The translations under genes were made by a program, and so were the position numbers. Below are positions 1 through 8,982 of a stretch of 64,000 nt of DNA, piece after piece. The DNA comes from Shewanella sp. CG12_big_fil_rev_8_21_14_0_65_47_15 (GTDB lineage: Bacteria > Pseudomonadota > Gammaproteobacteria > Enterobacterales > Shewanellaceae): NCBI RefSeq assembly GCF_002783505.1, contig NZ_PFGL01000048.1, forward strand, positions 1-64,000. Direction: 5' to 3'. The notes beneath the pieces were generated by a model. The model had not been told where the DNA came from and searched no databases. It saw only the letters and a program-made list of their open reading frames with translations. Numbering within the stretch: the first letter of the stretch is position 1; each line of letters begins with the position of its first letter.

Positions 1-841
1 TATAGCCTTTTTTATCAAGGCGAATGGCTCTGCCAGTCCAATCAATAAGTTCGAGATAATCAGCAAAATGAAACGGAATGCCCGTTTGTTCATTCAGGTG
101 TGCTGCACCATCGAATTGGACGAGTGACTTGTGGGGAATATAAGCTTCATTAGTTGAGAAGTCAGTTTGTGGCACAGGGAGGGTTAATGGATGATTTGGG
201 GAATTTAGCGAGTTAATTCGCTCCTGAATCGATGTAAAATCAGAGGATTGCAAAGAATCGGCAATACCTGCTCGAATGGGATTTAAATCCACATACATCA
301 TACAGGCCAGTAGTGCTTGCTCATCTAACAGCGCTTGTGATTTAAAACGACCTTCCCAAAACGCGCCTTTACACTTATCTTCTCGATTAGCCTTGCGGGC
401 AATTTCTTCGTTTAAACAGCGCATAAACCAGGAGATGCTACTCAATCGCTCATGCCATTCGGTAATTAACCCATCAAGTAACACACGTTCGCCGTCGATT
501 AAAGCATCACCATTCATATACTTAGTGGCAATTACATGGCCTTTAGTGATTTGGCACCAACGGCTGATAATATCTTTTTGCGTTAACGATTTGGCCTTGT
601 CGACATCAATTTTAAGCACCAAATGATAGTGATTGCTCATCACCGCGTAAGCGCAAATATCGATACAAAATATCGCGGACAAGGTTTTGATTTTATCAAC
701 AATCCAACCGCGTCGATGCTCGTAACTGCGCCCCGTGAGTTTATCCTCTCCACATAAAAAAGCCCTTCTAACACAGCGATTTATCACATGATAGAATGGC
801 GTTGCATTAGCATCAATTAGCTGTCTTCTGGCCGAAGTCAT
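1..841 (-). CDS. Y1 (HUH) transposase, IS200-like/REP-associated family, C-terminus outside window
   Basis: Reading the minus strand from an ATG at 841 gives an open frame that runs off the window at base 1, so at least 280 residues are present and the C-terminus is missing. The HUH metal-binding motif is visible as AVMSNHYHLVLKI around residues 66-78. Further on comes MYVDLNPIRAGI, the conserved YxxLNPxRA block that carries the catalytic tyrosine in Y1_Tnp proteins. This family nicks and rejoins single-stranded DNA at hairpins. The protein is longer than the short IS200 TnpA and resembles the stand-alone 'REP-associated' type common in Shewanella. Palindromic repeats lie 1.6 kb away, but whether this enzyme acts on them is inference. 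No terminal inverted repeats of an IS are visible here. Confidence 0.9.
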   Translation of the reverse strand, partial: MTSARRQLIDANATPFYHVINRCVRRAFLCGEDKLTGRSYEHRRGWIVDKIKTLSAIFCIDICAYAVMSNHYHLVLKIDVDKAKSLTQKDIISRWCQITKGHVIATKYMNGDALIDGERVLLDGLITEWHERLSSISWFMRCLNEEIARKANREDKCKGAFWEGRFKSQALLDEQALLACMMYVDLNPIRAGIADSLQSSDFTSIQERINSLNSPNHPLTLPVPQTDFSTNEAYIPHKSLVQFDGAAHLNEQTGIPFHFADYLELIDWTGRAIRLDKKGY

Positions 842-884
842 AGCAAACTCCACACAGACAAAATCAGGATAATTTAAAGCCTAG

Positions 885-1175
885 TTGAAGGTGCTGAAAA
901 ACACAAAAAGATATGCCTGTCCTCTCTATTTCCTGTCCTCGCTTTCCTATTTGCTATCAATCCACAATAATTTTTATTGTTTGGAGACCACAGGTGAGGA
1001 TGGCGAAAGTGAATTAAACGGTTATGAGATTGTTGAAGAAAACACAGAAAAACTAGGAAAAGACTTATCTAAGTTACACCTGCCATACCTTGTATCAAAA
1101 CTGCGTGAAATACTGTCTACTCAGGAGATAGCAGCCTACACCATACTTTTGGCATTGGGTGTGCAAAAGGTGTAG
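885..1175 (+). pseudogene. 5' remnant of a degraded gene, frameshifted relative to the next ORF
   Basis: This 96-codon frame begins with TTG directly after a stop codon and has no Shine-Dalgarno. Its first ~35 codons look non-coding, but from about base 985 it reads like soluble protein (ETTGEDGESELNGYEIVEEN, then a charged helical stretch). It ends at 1175. Moving back one base near 1160 continues the protein as CAKGVDDHSNFWEKLL and runs without a stop into the ORF at 1229. The two ORFs are therefore best read as one gene that lost its 5' end and carries a frameshift. The function of the parent gene is not recognised. Confidence 0.55.
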
Positions 1176-1228
1176 ATGATCACTCAAACTTCTGGGAAAA
1201 GCTTCTCGCCAACCTATCAGAAATCCCG

Positions 1229-2311
1229 TTGGAGAAGCAGACAATCAATGTACTGCGCGGGTTTATTCGCCACCTAAGCAGAATCAAGCCTGAGCTAACT
1301 AACTCGATTCTCGATAGTCTGTTGCATGATAAGCGCGCAAACAAATTGTTCCCTTATATACAGTTCTGCGCAACTCTCGATACCACTGCTGTAACTAGGC
1401 TAATACTGGCTATTGAAATGCAGCAATCGCCAATTCATTTTTACCAATCTCTTGGGTATGGAAGAGTCCATGAAGCACTTTCTGATAACGATCTTGGTAA
1501 AATACTGAGTCTAATCAACAGGCAACCTGATGGTGTAATGGTTTCAATTGAAATCCTGTCTATGAGATTCCACGGTTTAAGAGCTGAAAATGCATATGCT
1601 CCTTCAAATGAAATAAAAGAACTAGCTCAGCAAACCTTCCTCCTTGCTGACTTCTCAAAAGAAAATTTCAATGGCCATAAAGATCACGCGATGCATATTG
1701 TGGCGAGAGTTGCCCTTACAACCCCAAATAACTATGAAGCAACTCGTATAATTCTCGAACGTATGATTGAGCAACAACCTCTATTTAACATTGGGAATCA
1801 TCTTCCTAAGACAATGGATGTATTAATGAAGTCCAATCCTAAGGCAGTTCTTGACAGCTTACTCGATGAAGAAGGGAATTGTCAGGAACGTGCAGTCACA
1901 TTTTTTAAATGCAACCAAACACCATCAATACCACTTGAACTTATTTCTGAATGGTGTGGAAGTAACCCATCAAAACGATGCCCTATCGTTGCCGAGATCA
2001 TATCGCCGTATAGAAAAGAAAGCGAAGTGTACCAACTGAGCAAAGAAGCGAGATTGCTTTTGGACATCAGCCCCAATACCGTAGAGGTACTGGAAAAAAT
2101 GGATATAACCCGCAGACCTAGCGTGATTTCTGGGTCGCATGCGAATTTCCTTGAGGCTCGCCTCAGCATATATGTTGAATTAGAAAATTTTGGCGATTCA
2201 AAAGTTCAGCAATGGGCTAGTTTAAAGAAAGCGTCTTTACGAAGCTGGATAGGCGCAGAACGAAAATGGGAAGAAGAACGAGCTCGAAATACAGATGAAA
2301 GATTTGAATAG
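1229..2311 (+). CDS. Hypothetical protein, probably the 3' part of a broken gene
   Basis: A 360-codon soluble, mostly helical protein of no family I recognise. There is no signal peptide or membrane segment. The C-terminus is charged (WEEERARNTDERFE). The frame is open upstream of this ATG back to about 1106 and makes sense with the preceding fragment if a single base was lost near 1160, so the annotated ATG is probably internal. No Shine-Dalgarno precedes it. The piece may be unexpressed. It sits next to a transposase gene and to palindromic repeats, a setting typical of decaying accessory DNA. Confidence 0.5.
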   Translation: MEKQTINVLRGFIRHLSRIKPELTNSILDSLLHDKRANKLFPYIQFCATLDTTAVTRLILAIEMQQSPIHFYQSLGYGRVHEALSDNDLGKILSLINRQPDGVMVSIEILSMRFHGLRAENAYAPSNEIKELAQQTFLLADFSKENFNGHKDHAMHIVARVALTTPNNYEATRIILERMIEQQPLFNIGNHLPKTMDVLMKSNPKAVLDSLLDEEGNCQERAVTFFKCNQTPSIPLELISEWCGSNPSKRCPIVAEIISPYRKESEVYQLSKEARLLLDISPNTVEVLEKMDITRRPSVISGSHANFLEARLSIYVELENFGDSKVQQWASLKKASLRSWIGAERKWEEERARNTDERFE

Positions 2312-2476
2312 TGATGTTTCGCCAAGTATTTGAGTTGTGTTATTCATAATACTAGCTTAGGTCTGAGCTCGTACTGAATAACCACCGTTACTCTACTCAC
2401 TTTGTGCATTACTAAAGTTTGGTCAACGAGATGTATCACAAGATCTAAATGATGGTTGTTTCTATCCTGCAATGGA

Positions 2477-2639
2477 GCAATAGCTTTTTAGCTGAACGAA
2501 CAGCTAGAGGGTTAGTGGGGATTGGCATTGTTGCAACTGTGACCGTTGGCGACATGGATGTCGCCGTCGAGCCCTCAGGGACGAGTTTATGGCGAGTCAC
2601 AGGGGAAACAATGACAATTCATGCTGCAAACTGACGATA
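2477..2639 (+). repeat. Imperfect palindromic repeat, copy 1
   Basis: This 163-bp unit shares long blocks with copy 2 (GCAATAGCTTTTTAGCTGAA at the left, AACTGACGATA at the right). Inside, GTGAC (2539-2543) and GTCAC (2596-2600) close an imperfect palindrome. Its centre is a perfect hairpin: GGCGACAT at 2548-2555, GG, ATGTCGCC at 2558-2565. The outer arms ATTGGCATTGTT and AACAATGACAAT are also nearly complementary. The 61-codon ORF that crosses it is not considered real. Confidence 0.75.
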
Positions 2640-2657
2640 AAGTTATCTTGCTTTGGG

Positions 2658-2835
2658 GCAATAGCTTTTTAGCTGAACGAACAGCTAAAGGGCTAGTGAG
2701 GATTGGCATTGTTGCACCAGTGACTTTCTAAAACATGGATGTTTTAGTAGAGTTCTTAGGGACGCTTCTTGTTAAATAAAGGGACGGCGTGTCACTAGGG
2801 AGATAGTGGCTATCAATGCCGTTCAACTGACGATA
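2658..2835 (+). repeat. Imperfect palindromic repeat, copy 2
   Basis: Second tandem copy, 178 bp, with the same left and right blocks as copy 1. The central hairpin has a different stem with the same CATGGATG core: CTAAAACAT at 2728-2736, GG, ATGTTTTAG at 2739-2747. Bases in both arms changed together, so pairing is kept. GTGAC (2720-2724) and GTCAC (2791-2795) flank it. Together the two copies fill most of the gene-free stretch 2312-2922. Confidence 0.75.
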
Positions 2836-2922
2836 CCTATATCCCTCGTGGGAGCAACCCAATCAAAACCACCTGCAGTTCTGATCGCATCCAGCTCGCA
2901 GAACTGACAGATGACACTTTAC

Positions 2923-3318
2923 CTACTGTGCGCAGGCGGGCAGGTATTCGGATAATTCCAACAGATTACAATCTGGGTCGCGGATATAGACAGAGTTAAT
3001 CCGGCCTGTGGCGCCGGTTCGTAGCACAGGGCCTTCAATGATTTCAATCTGAAGAGCGTTTAAATGCGCGATCACTTCTTCGATATTGTGGCTGACCACA
3101 AAACACAGATCGGCACTGCCGGGCGTGGCGAGGGCGGCTTTAGGTTCAAATTCGGCGCCCACTTGATGGAGATTAATCTTTTGATCGCCAAAACTTAAGG
3201 CGATGCGGCCTTGACCAAACACGGACTTTTTCATCCCTAATACGCTTTGATAGAAGGCGACGCTGGCCTCGATATCTTTTACGGTTAAGACCAAATGATC
3301 TAAGCGGGTTACGCGCAT
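2923..3318 (-). CDS. VOC (glyoxalase/bleomycin-resistance) family protein
   Basis: A 131-residue single-domain protein of the vicinal-oxygen-chelate superfamily. It begins VTRLDHLVLTVKDIEASVAF and ends YIRDPDCNLLELSEY, the usual start and end of the paired beta-alpha-beta-beta-beta modules. The histidine at the start (LDHLV) and the glutamate near the end (LLELSEY) are the expected metal ligands. The ATG at 3318 was chosen because AAGGAAAG precedes it by a few bases; a TTG eight codons upstream has no such site. The substrate cannot be read from sequence; relatives include dioxygenase-like and glutathione-dependent enzymes. It stands alone, divergent from the DUF502 gene. Confidence 0.85.
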   Translation of the reverse strand: MRVTRLDHLVLTVKDIEASVAFYQSVLGMKKSVFGQGRIALSFGDQKINLHQVGAEFEPKAALATPGSADLCFVVSHNIEEVIAHLNALQIEIIEGPVLRTGATGRINSVYIRDPDCNLLELSEYLPACAQ

Positions 3319-3511
3319 CTTACTTTCCTTAGAATGGTTCAATGGCTCGGAGATGGCCTGAATTTGAACGCTATTTCTATGCTTGAGACTATAAGTGTCA
3401 GATACCTTACATCAAGTGCTGGTGCAAGAGTGACTCTGTGGTAGCATTTAACGCCTTTTGGGCGTAAATATTTTATGCCTTTTTTTATCCCATTGATTAA
3501 ATGAGACTGCA

Positions 3512-4117
3512 ATGAAGAAAACCTTAGCCCGTGGCTTAATGAACCTGCTGCCCATGGCTTTAAGCCTGTGGTTGTTTTGGTCATTGTTTGTATCTTTAGA
3601 TGGTTTAGGGATTTTTATTTTAGCGTTGGTAGGGATTAACCAACATTTCGTTGGCGCGGGCTTTATCTTAGTCGTGGCCATAGTGTTTGCGGTGGGCTTG
3701 TTGTTTTCGGTGAGTCCCATTGTGTGGCTCTATGGCTGGATTGAACGTCAGTTGATGCGTTTTCCGCTGTTTAAATCTGTTTATGGCAGTATTCGTGATA
3801 TCGCTTCCTTAATGAATCGTGAGGGCAAAACCAATACTCAGCAAACCGTGTTGGTCAAGCAAGCCAATGGTGGTTATGTGGTGGGTTTTATTATGACGGA
3901 CACACCGCCTAAGCCCTTGCTCGATGCTTTGCCGGAGGGCGATTGGGTGCCAGTATTATTCCAGTTAAGTTATCAGATGGCGGGGGTGACAAGCCTTGTG
4001 AAGCGGGATGATTTGATCCTTGTCGATTGGTCCTTTGAAGAGGCAATGCGCTTTAATTTAACGGCGGGCATTTCACAGACACCCAATTCGGCTGCGGTTA
4101 ACGCTAAACCAGCTTAA
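3512..4117 (+). CDS. DUF502 family inner-membrane protein
   Basis: A 201-residue protein with two strong N-terminal membrane segments (about residues 10-35 and 45-72). A soluble domain follows, containing PLFKSVYGSIRDIASLM and GYVVGFIMTDTP, which match the DUF502 pattern as I recall it. Length and layout fit this family of conserved membrane proteins of unknown function. The gene is monocistronic and followed by a strong hairpin terminator at 4172. Confidence 0.85.
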   Translation: MKKTLARGLMNLLPMALSLWLFWSLFVSLDGLGIFILALVGINQHFVGAGFILVVAIVFAVGLLFSVSPIVWLYGWIERQLMRFPLFKSVYGSIRDIASLMNREGKTNTQQTVLVKQANGGYVVGFIMTDTPPKPLLDALPEGDWVPVLFQLSYQMAGVTSLVKRDDLILVDWSFEEAMRFNLTAGISQTPNSAAVNAKPA

Positions 4118-4171
4118 CTACTGTTTTGGTATTAAAAGTTAAAATTACCTTCTTTTGTGGTATAATCGCTT

Positions 4172-4197
4172 GGCGACCATGTTGGTCGCCATTTTTT
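4172..4197 (+). terminator. Rho-independent terminator after the DUF502 gene
   Basis: GGCGACCA (4172-4179), loop TGT, TGGTCGCC (4183-4190), then ATTTTTTAT. Eight perfect pairs with a T tract on the plus strand. The rest of the 409-bp gap up to 4526 is AT-rich leader of the transporter gene, with nothing else I can name. Confidence 0.85.
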
Positions 4198-4526
4198 ATA
4201 CTGATTATTCCAGCTAAACTCAGCATTATGTTGTGGTATTGAACGCCATATGTGCTCTTAGCGTTATCCAGTGTGCTACGCGCAGGTTTTTATCGTTTAA
4301 ATATCTATACCCAAACAACCTTATTACACGTCTTCGTATATTGAGGTCGGTTGGATATAAGTATGAGATAACAAGGTATTGCAGAGATTAAGCCTTTGTT
4401 ATTGATGCTTTTGGGTGTGCTTAATACCGCGAGTGTTGGAATGATCGTGAGTTGACCATTTGGCTAAAGCTTAGGAGCTTATGCCGGAGGTCATCCATCG
4501 GAAACCTATCACCACTAGGGGTATTC

Positions 4527-6503
4527 ATGTCGATTAAATCGAGTATCAATCCACCGGTATTTTATTCGTCGGTTTTTTTTATCATCTTAATGGTGATGAT
4601 CTGTGCCATTTGGCCAACCGAGGCCAACTTGTTTTTTAAGTCAATGCAGTCATGGATAGAAGTTAAAGCTGGTTGGCTTTACATTTTGAGCGTTGCTATT
4701 TTTATGATTTTCATCATCTTTGTGATGGTAAGTCGCTTTGGTGATATCAAACTCGGGCCAGATCATTCAGTGCCTGACTATAGCTATAAAAGCTGGATTG
4801 CCATGCTATTTTCCGCTGGTATGGGCATAGGCTTAATGTTTTTTGGGGTGGCCGAGCCAGTGATGCACTATTTGGCGCCGCCCGATGCCACACCAGAAAG
4901 CCTCGCCGCCGCCAAAGAGGCGATGAAGATCACTTTCTTCCATTGGGGGATCCACGCCTGGGCCATTTATGCTGTGGTTGCCCTGAGTCTAGCGTATTTT
5001 GCCTATCGCCATAAATTACCCCTATTACCCCGCAGTGCTTTGTATCCCTTAATCGGTGAGCGTATTCATGGACCGATTGGCCATAGTGTCGATACCTTCG
5101 CGGTGCTGGGCACTATGTTTGGGGTGGCAACCTCCTTAGGTTTTGGCGTGTTACAGGTCAATTCGGGTCTAAGTTATTTGTTTAAAGGCTTTCCCAATAA
5201 CACCTTAGTGCAGGTCGCTTTGATTGTTGGTATTACATTACTTGCAACCCTTTCGGTGTTTTCTGGGTTAGATAAGGGCGTTAAACGACTGAGCGAGCTT
5301 AACCTTGGGCTAGCGCTTGTCCTACTGCTTATCGTCTTAATCCTTGGCCCAACAGTGATGCTCTTGCAGGCATTTGTGCAAAATACCGGCAGTTATCTAA
5401 GTGATATTGTCAATAAAACCTTTAATTTATATGCCTATCAACACAAGGAAGATTGGCTCGGTGGCTGGACTTTACTCTATTGGGGCTGGTGGATTTCCTG
5501 GTCACCTTTTGTGAGGACTTTTATTGCGCGAGTCAGCCGTGGCCGTACCATACGTGAGTTTTTAGTAGGTGTATTGTTTGTGCCATCTGCGCTGACCTTC
5601 CTGTGGATGACAGTGTTTGGCAACTCCGCCATCGACGCCATTATGAATCAAGGCGCGACTTATTTAGCCGATGCCGTGAATACCGATGTGCCTGTGGCCT
5701 TATTTGCATTTTTTGAGCATATGCCTTTTCCGAGCCTATTGTCGGGGATAGGGATTTGTTTAGTGGTGACTTTCTTTGTTACCTCGTCTGATTCGGGATC
5801 GCTGGTGATCGATAATCTGACTTCGGGTGGGGATAATCATGCCCCCGTTTGGCAGCGGGTATTTTGGGCCTTACTCCAAGGTGTGGTGGCCTCGGTGCTG
5901 TTATTGGCGGGAGGTTTACAGGCGCTGCAGACGGCGGCCATCGCCAGTGCTTTGCCGTTTTTATGTGTGATGTTATTGATGTGTTTGGGGCTTTATAAAG
6001 CCTTGAAAGACGATTGGCTGAAGATCAACAGCGTGCAACTCCATACCACCAGTGTGCAGTACGCTAAAACCAATATCAGTTGGGAAGAGCGGATTGAGGT
6101 GCTCGTTGCGCACCCAACCGAGGAAGAAGCGCGGATATTTCTTAATAATGTAGCAACACCGGCATTATCTAAGGTGTGCCAGCACTTTATGACTAAGGGC
6201 ATAGTGGCCGATCTCGAATATTTAGACGGTAAAGTACGGCTAGTGATCAGCAATGAAGTCCACTTGCCCTTTGTATACGGGGTACGTATGCGTTGCTTTG
6301 AGATTGTAAATCCCATAGGTGAAGAGTTAGAGCAGGGCAATACCTTGTACTACCGCGCCGAAGTGTACCTAGAGCAGGGCGGCCAGCATTATGATGTGAT
6401 GGGTTATACCGAGGAGCAGATCCTGGCGGATGTGGTGACCCAGTACGAAAAGTACCTGCACTATTTGCATCTTTCTAATGCCGACCAAGGACATGTCGCA
6501 TAG
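4527..6503 (+). CDS. BCCT family transporter (choline/betaine type, BetT-like)
   Basis: A 658-residue betaine/choline/carnitine transporter with about 12 membrane helices in residues 1-490. Family landmarks are FSAGMGIGLMFFGVAEP, GVATSLGFGVLQVNSG and the tryptophan-rich segment LLYWGWWISWSPFVRTFIAR that forms the substrate-binding helix. A soluble tail of roughly 150 residues follows, like the long regulatory C-terminus of E. coli BetT. That points to proton- or sodium-coupled uptake of choline or a betaine, but substrate choice is inference. The start at 4527 is preferred over an in-frame ATG at 4452 because AGGGG lies just upstream and the protein then begins as usual for the family. No bet genes are adjacent. 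Confidence 0.9.
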   Translation: MSIKSSINPPVFYSSVFFIILMVMICAIWPTEANLFFKSMQSWIEVKAGWLYILSVAIFMIFIIFVMVSRFGDIKLGPDHSVPDYSYKSWIAMLFSAGMGIGLMFFGVAEPVMHYLAPPDATPESLAAAKEAMKITFFHWGIHAWAIYAVVALSLAYFAYRHKLPLLPRSALYPLIGERIHGPIGHSVDTFAVLGTMFGVATSLGFGVLQVNSGLSYLFKGFPNNTLVQVALIVGITLLATLSVFSGLDKGVKRLSELNLGLALVLLLIVLILGPTVMLLQAFVQNTGSYLSDIVNKTFNLYAYQHKEDWLGGWTLLYWGWWISWSPFVRTFIARVSRGRTIREFLVGVLFVPSALTFLWMTVFGNSAIDAIMNQGATYLADAVNTDVPVALFAFFEHMPFPSLLSGIGICLVVTFFVTSSDSGSLVIDNLTSGGDNHAPVWQRVFWALLQGVVASVLLLAGGLQALQTAAIASALPFLCVMLLMCLGLYKALKDDWLKINSVQLHTTSVQYAKTNISWEERIEVLVAHPTEEEARIFLNNVATPALSKVCQHFMTKGIVADLEYLDGKVRLVISNEVHLPFVYGVRMRCFEIVNPIGEELEQGNTLYYRAEVYLEQGGQHYDVMGYTEEQILADVVTQYEKYLHYLHLSNADQGHVA

Positions 6504-6598
6504 ACGCTGCGTTTTTTTGCTAAAACGGGACATATTGCCCCAAGCGATAACTCGGATTATCCTTGGGGAAATTATCAGTGGTTGTTTTTAGGTTAGGT

Positions 6599-6967
6599 AT
6601 GAGCATGTCAACAAATCAAGGCCAGAGTAAGTTAGACCAAGTGTTAGCCGAGGCGCGGGAATACAAAGCCAAACGCGAGAGCGGCTACCGCGAACAGGCG
6701 TTAAAACTGTATCCTTGGGTGTGTGGCCGTTGTACTCGTGAATTCACTCCGAAAAATTTGAGCGAGCTGACCGTTCACCACAGGGACCATAACCACGATA
6801 ACAATCCATCCGACGGCTCGAACTGGGAATTACTGTGCCTGTATTGTCACGACAATGAACATTCCCGCTTCGAAGAACTGATCCGTTACGGTAACACCAC
6901 AGAAACGAAGCAAGCGGCGGCGACCTATAATCCCTTTGCCGATTTAAAGGCCATGATGAAAAAATAA
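6599..6967 (+). CDS. yajD: YajD-like HNH nuclease family protein
   Basis: A 122-residue protein. CGRC near the middle and CLYCHDNEH further on form the zinc site. VHHRDHNHDNNP with NWELLCLYCH gives the HNH motif. The order and spacing match E. coli YajD, an uncharacterised HNH protein; DNA cleavage is predicted by family only. A TTG start at 6563 is possible, but the ATG at 6599 or 6605 gives the usual N-terminus. The gene is followed at once by a convergent DUF1289 gene. Confidence 0.85.
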   Translation: MSMSTNQGQSKLDQVLAEAREYKAKRESGYREQALKLYPWVCGRCTREFTPKNLSELTVHHRDHNHDNNPSDGSNWELLCLYCHDNEHSRFEELIRYGNTTETKQAAATYNPFADLKAMMKK

Positions 6968-6992
6968 ACTGGGGTAAGCACTGAGCGTTCTA

Positions 6993-7223
6993 TTATTTTT
7001 TAGCTAAGCGCGCCTCGGCTTCTAACCATTTGGCTCGGCTCAGAATATGTTGGTTTTCAATGCCTTCGAAATGCGCCTTGCGGGCCGGAAGTTTATCGAT
7101 GATTGAATGCTGCTCGGCTTCACTGGCATCGCGCCAGGCAACAATTTCGTCAATATGGCGAAAGCAGCCCATACAATAGTCTTCATCGTTTAAGCCGCAG
7201 CGGGCAACGCAGGGTGAAAGCAT
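6993..7223 (-). CDS. DUF1289 family small cysteine-rich protein
   Basis: A 76-residue protein beginning MLSPCVARCGLNDEDYCMGC, the characteristic four-cysteine N-terminus of DUF1289 (CxxxC...CxxC). The cysteines suggest a bound metal or iron-sulfur centre, but no function is established. The rest is a short helical tail. It is convergent with the HNH gene and only 25 bp from it. Confidence 0.85.
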   Translation of the reverse strand: MLSPCVARCGLNDEDYCMGCFRHIDEIVAWRDASEAEQHSIIDKLPARKAHFEGIENQHILSRAKWLEAEARLAKK

Positions 7224-7418
7224 GGGTATCTTCTTCGTCTATCCCTTGGTGTGCTTTGTTCGCGGCCAATAGCGGGAGTGGTAAAGTTAGGTTAAGGCGC
7301 GAAATACTAGCAGATTCTCTGCTAAAGTCAGCAGTTAAAGTCAGCCGTTAAACTCAGCTGTGAAAGTCAGCCTTAGTCTTCTTGAACCATCACACGTATT
7401 TTTTATACCGGGCATCTA

Positions 7419-8729
7419 GTGAATCAAACAAATCCTCAAAATACCTCTAGCCATAAAGAGCAATTTAACCAGATTAATCAATTGCTCGAGCAGAGCCGCC
7501 CCCTATGGCAGGTGCGTGCCTTTGAGGCCAACGTCCTGCCATGGCAGGCGGATTTCCCTTATTTAGCACAGCGGCTGTGGGACATCAGTGATGACGATCT
7601 CGATAACCTAGATGCCGAGCAAGCTAGGCTAGTCAAAGCCCTATTACCCGCGTTAAATCAAGATCTTCACTCGCTAGGGCTAGATTGGGATCTGTCTTTG
7701 TTGACGGCGACTCCTGTGGTAAGCGGCGCGGCATTAGTGCAAACGCCTGAGATGCAATTTGATGGCAGCGCACATTTCAGCGCCAATATTAAGGGGCGTA
7801 AGTGGACGCAAATTACCGCCTTTGTCGCGAATATTCCTGATCTTGATTTACCCGTACTGGAGTGGTGCGCGGGCAAGGGCCACCTAGGTCGATTGATTGC
7901 TAAGACCCGCGGTGTGGATGTGGTTAGCCTCGAGTGGCAAGCAAAGCTCTGTGAAGAGGGACAGGCGTTTGCGCAGCAATGGCAGTTATCCCAACGTTTT
8001 ATCTGTGCCGATGCCTTTGCTATTGGAACTGATGCTGGGTTAAATGAGGAGGAGAAAAGCCACCATAGTGCTAATGAAAATCCGTTGACGCGCCAGCAAC
8101 AGGCGGTTGCGCTCCATGCCTGTGGCGATTTGCATGTGCGTCTGTTGAAACTTGCCACCGAAGCGGGCACGCGGGCGCTGGCAATTTCCCCCTGTTGTTA
8201 TCATTTAATTCAAGCGAGCCATTATCAGCCGTTATCGACAGTTGCGAAGCAGAGCACACTGAAGCTCAGCCGTCACGACTTGCAGTTGCCGCTGCAGCAG
8301 AGTGTGATTGCTAATGCGAAACAACAGGCGCTGCGCCATCAAGAAATCGCTTGGCGCTTAGGTTTTGATGCGTTGCAACGCCAATGTCGACAAATTGATG
8401 AATATTTGCCTTTACCCTCATTAAAACAAAGCCAGCTCAGTGGCAGTTTTGCCGATTTTTGCCTGTGGGCTGCGCAGCAAAAATCCGTCCTCATACCGCA
8501 ACATTGTGATTTTGCGGCTTGGCTCGAACGTGGGCGGCAAAGGCAAAGATTGACTCGGCGTATCGATTTAGTGGCGCATTTATTTCGCAGTCTACTCGAG
8601 CGCTGGCTAATCCTCGATCGCTGCTGTTTTTTGCAGGAGCATGGCTATCGGGTTAGTGTGGGCGAATTTTGTGCAAACAGCGTCACGCCGAGAAATGCGC
8701 TGATTTTGGCATTAAAATCGGACGATTAA
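7419..8729 (+). CDS. SAM-dependent methyltransferase, class I (METTL25-like)
   Basis: A 436-residue protein. The middle carries a methyltransferase fold: motif I reads LEWCAGKGHLGRLIA (about residues 147-161), followed by VVSLEWQ, then LHACGDLHVRLL and ISPCCYHLI, the PCCYH signature of Methyltransf_32/METTL25-like proteins. The substrate is unknown; relatives act on RNA or protein. The start is GTG at 7419, with only a weak ribosome-binding site; the N-terminal 100 residues are variable helical sequence. It stands alone between DUF1289 and the ole cluster. Confidence 0.85.
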   Translation: MNQTNPQNTSSHKEQFNQINQLLEQSRPLWQVRAFEANVLPWQADFPYLAQRLWDISDDDLDNLDAEQARLVKALLPALNQDLHSLGLDWDLSLLTATPVVSGAALVQTPEMQFDGSAHFSANIKGRKWTQITAFVANIPDLDLPVLEWCAGKGHLGRLIAKTRGVDVVSLEWQAKLCEEGQAFAQQWQLSQRFICADAFAIGTDAGLNEEEKSHHSANENPLTRQQQAVALHACGDLHVRLLKLATEAGTRALAISPCCYHLIQASHYQPLSTVAKQSTLKLSRHDLQLPLQQSVIANAKQQALRHQEIAWRLGFDALQRQCRQIDEYLPLPSLKQSQLSGSFADFCLWAAQQKSVLIPQHCDFAAWLERGRQRQRLTRRIDLVAHLFRSLLERWLILDRCCFLQEHGYRVSVGEFCANSVTPRNALILALKSDD

Positions 8730-8982
8730 AAAGTAGCGTCTTAAAATGTGCTGTACAGCAATGTTTTTTATGAATTATTTCTGTATTAGTAAATTTGAAA
8801 TTGATCTTGTCAGCGCCTGTGTCCCTAGGCTGATGTGAGTCAGTGTGAGACAAGTCTTACGCTGAAGATGGTTTTTTATTGAATCATCGGGCTTTTCTTG
8901 TTCAAATGTCGCATTAATGACGAATAACAACTGAAAGCTGGCCCTTAAGTCAGCCATTCTAGTGAGCGAATAAAACAGTTTC

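Noticed and set aside
276..626. 116-codon plus-strand ORF
   Set aside because: It is the antisense shadow of the Y1 transposase, which carries clear motifs.
2449..2634. 61-codon ORF across repeat copy 1
   Set aside because: It is made of the palindromic repeat itself and has no ribosome site.
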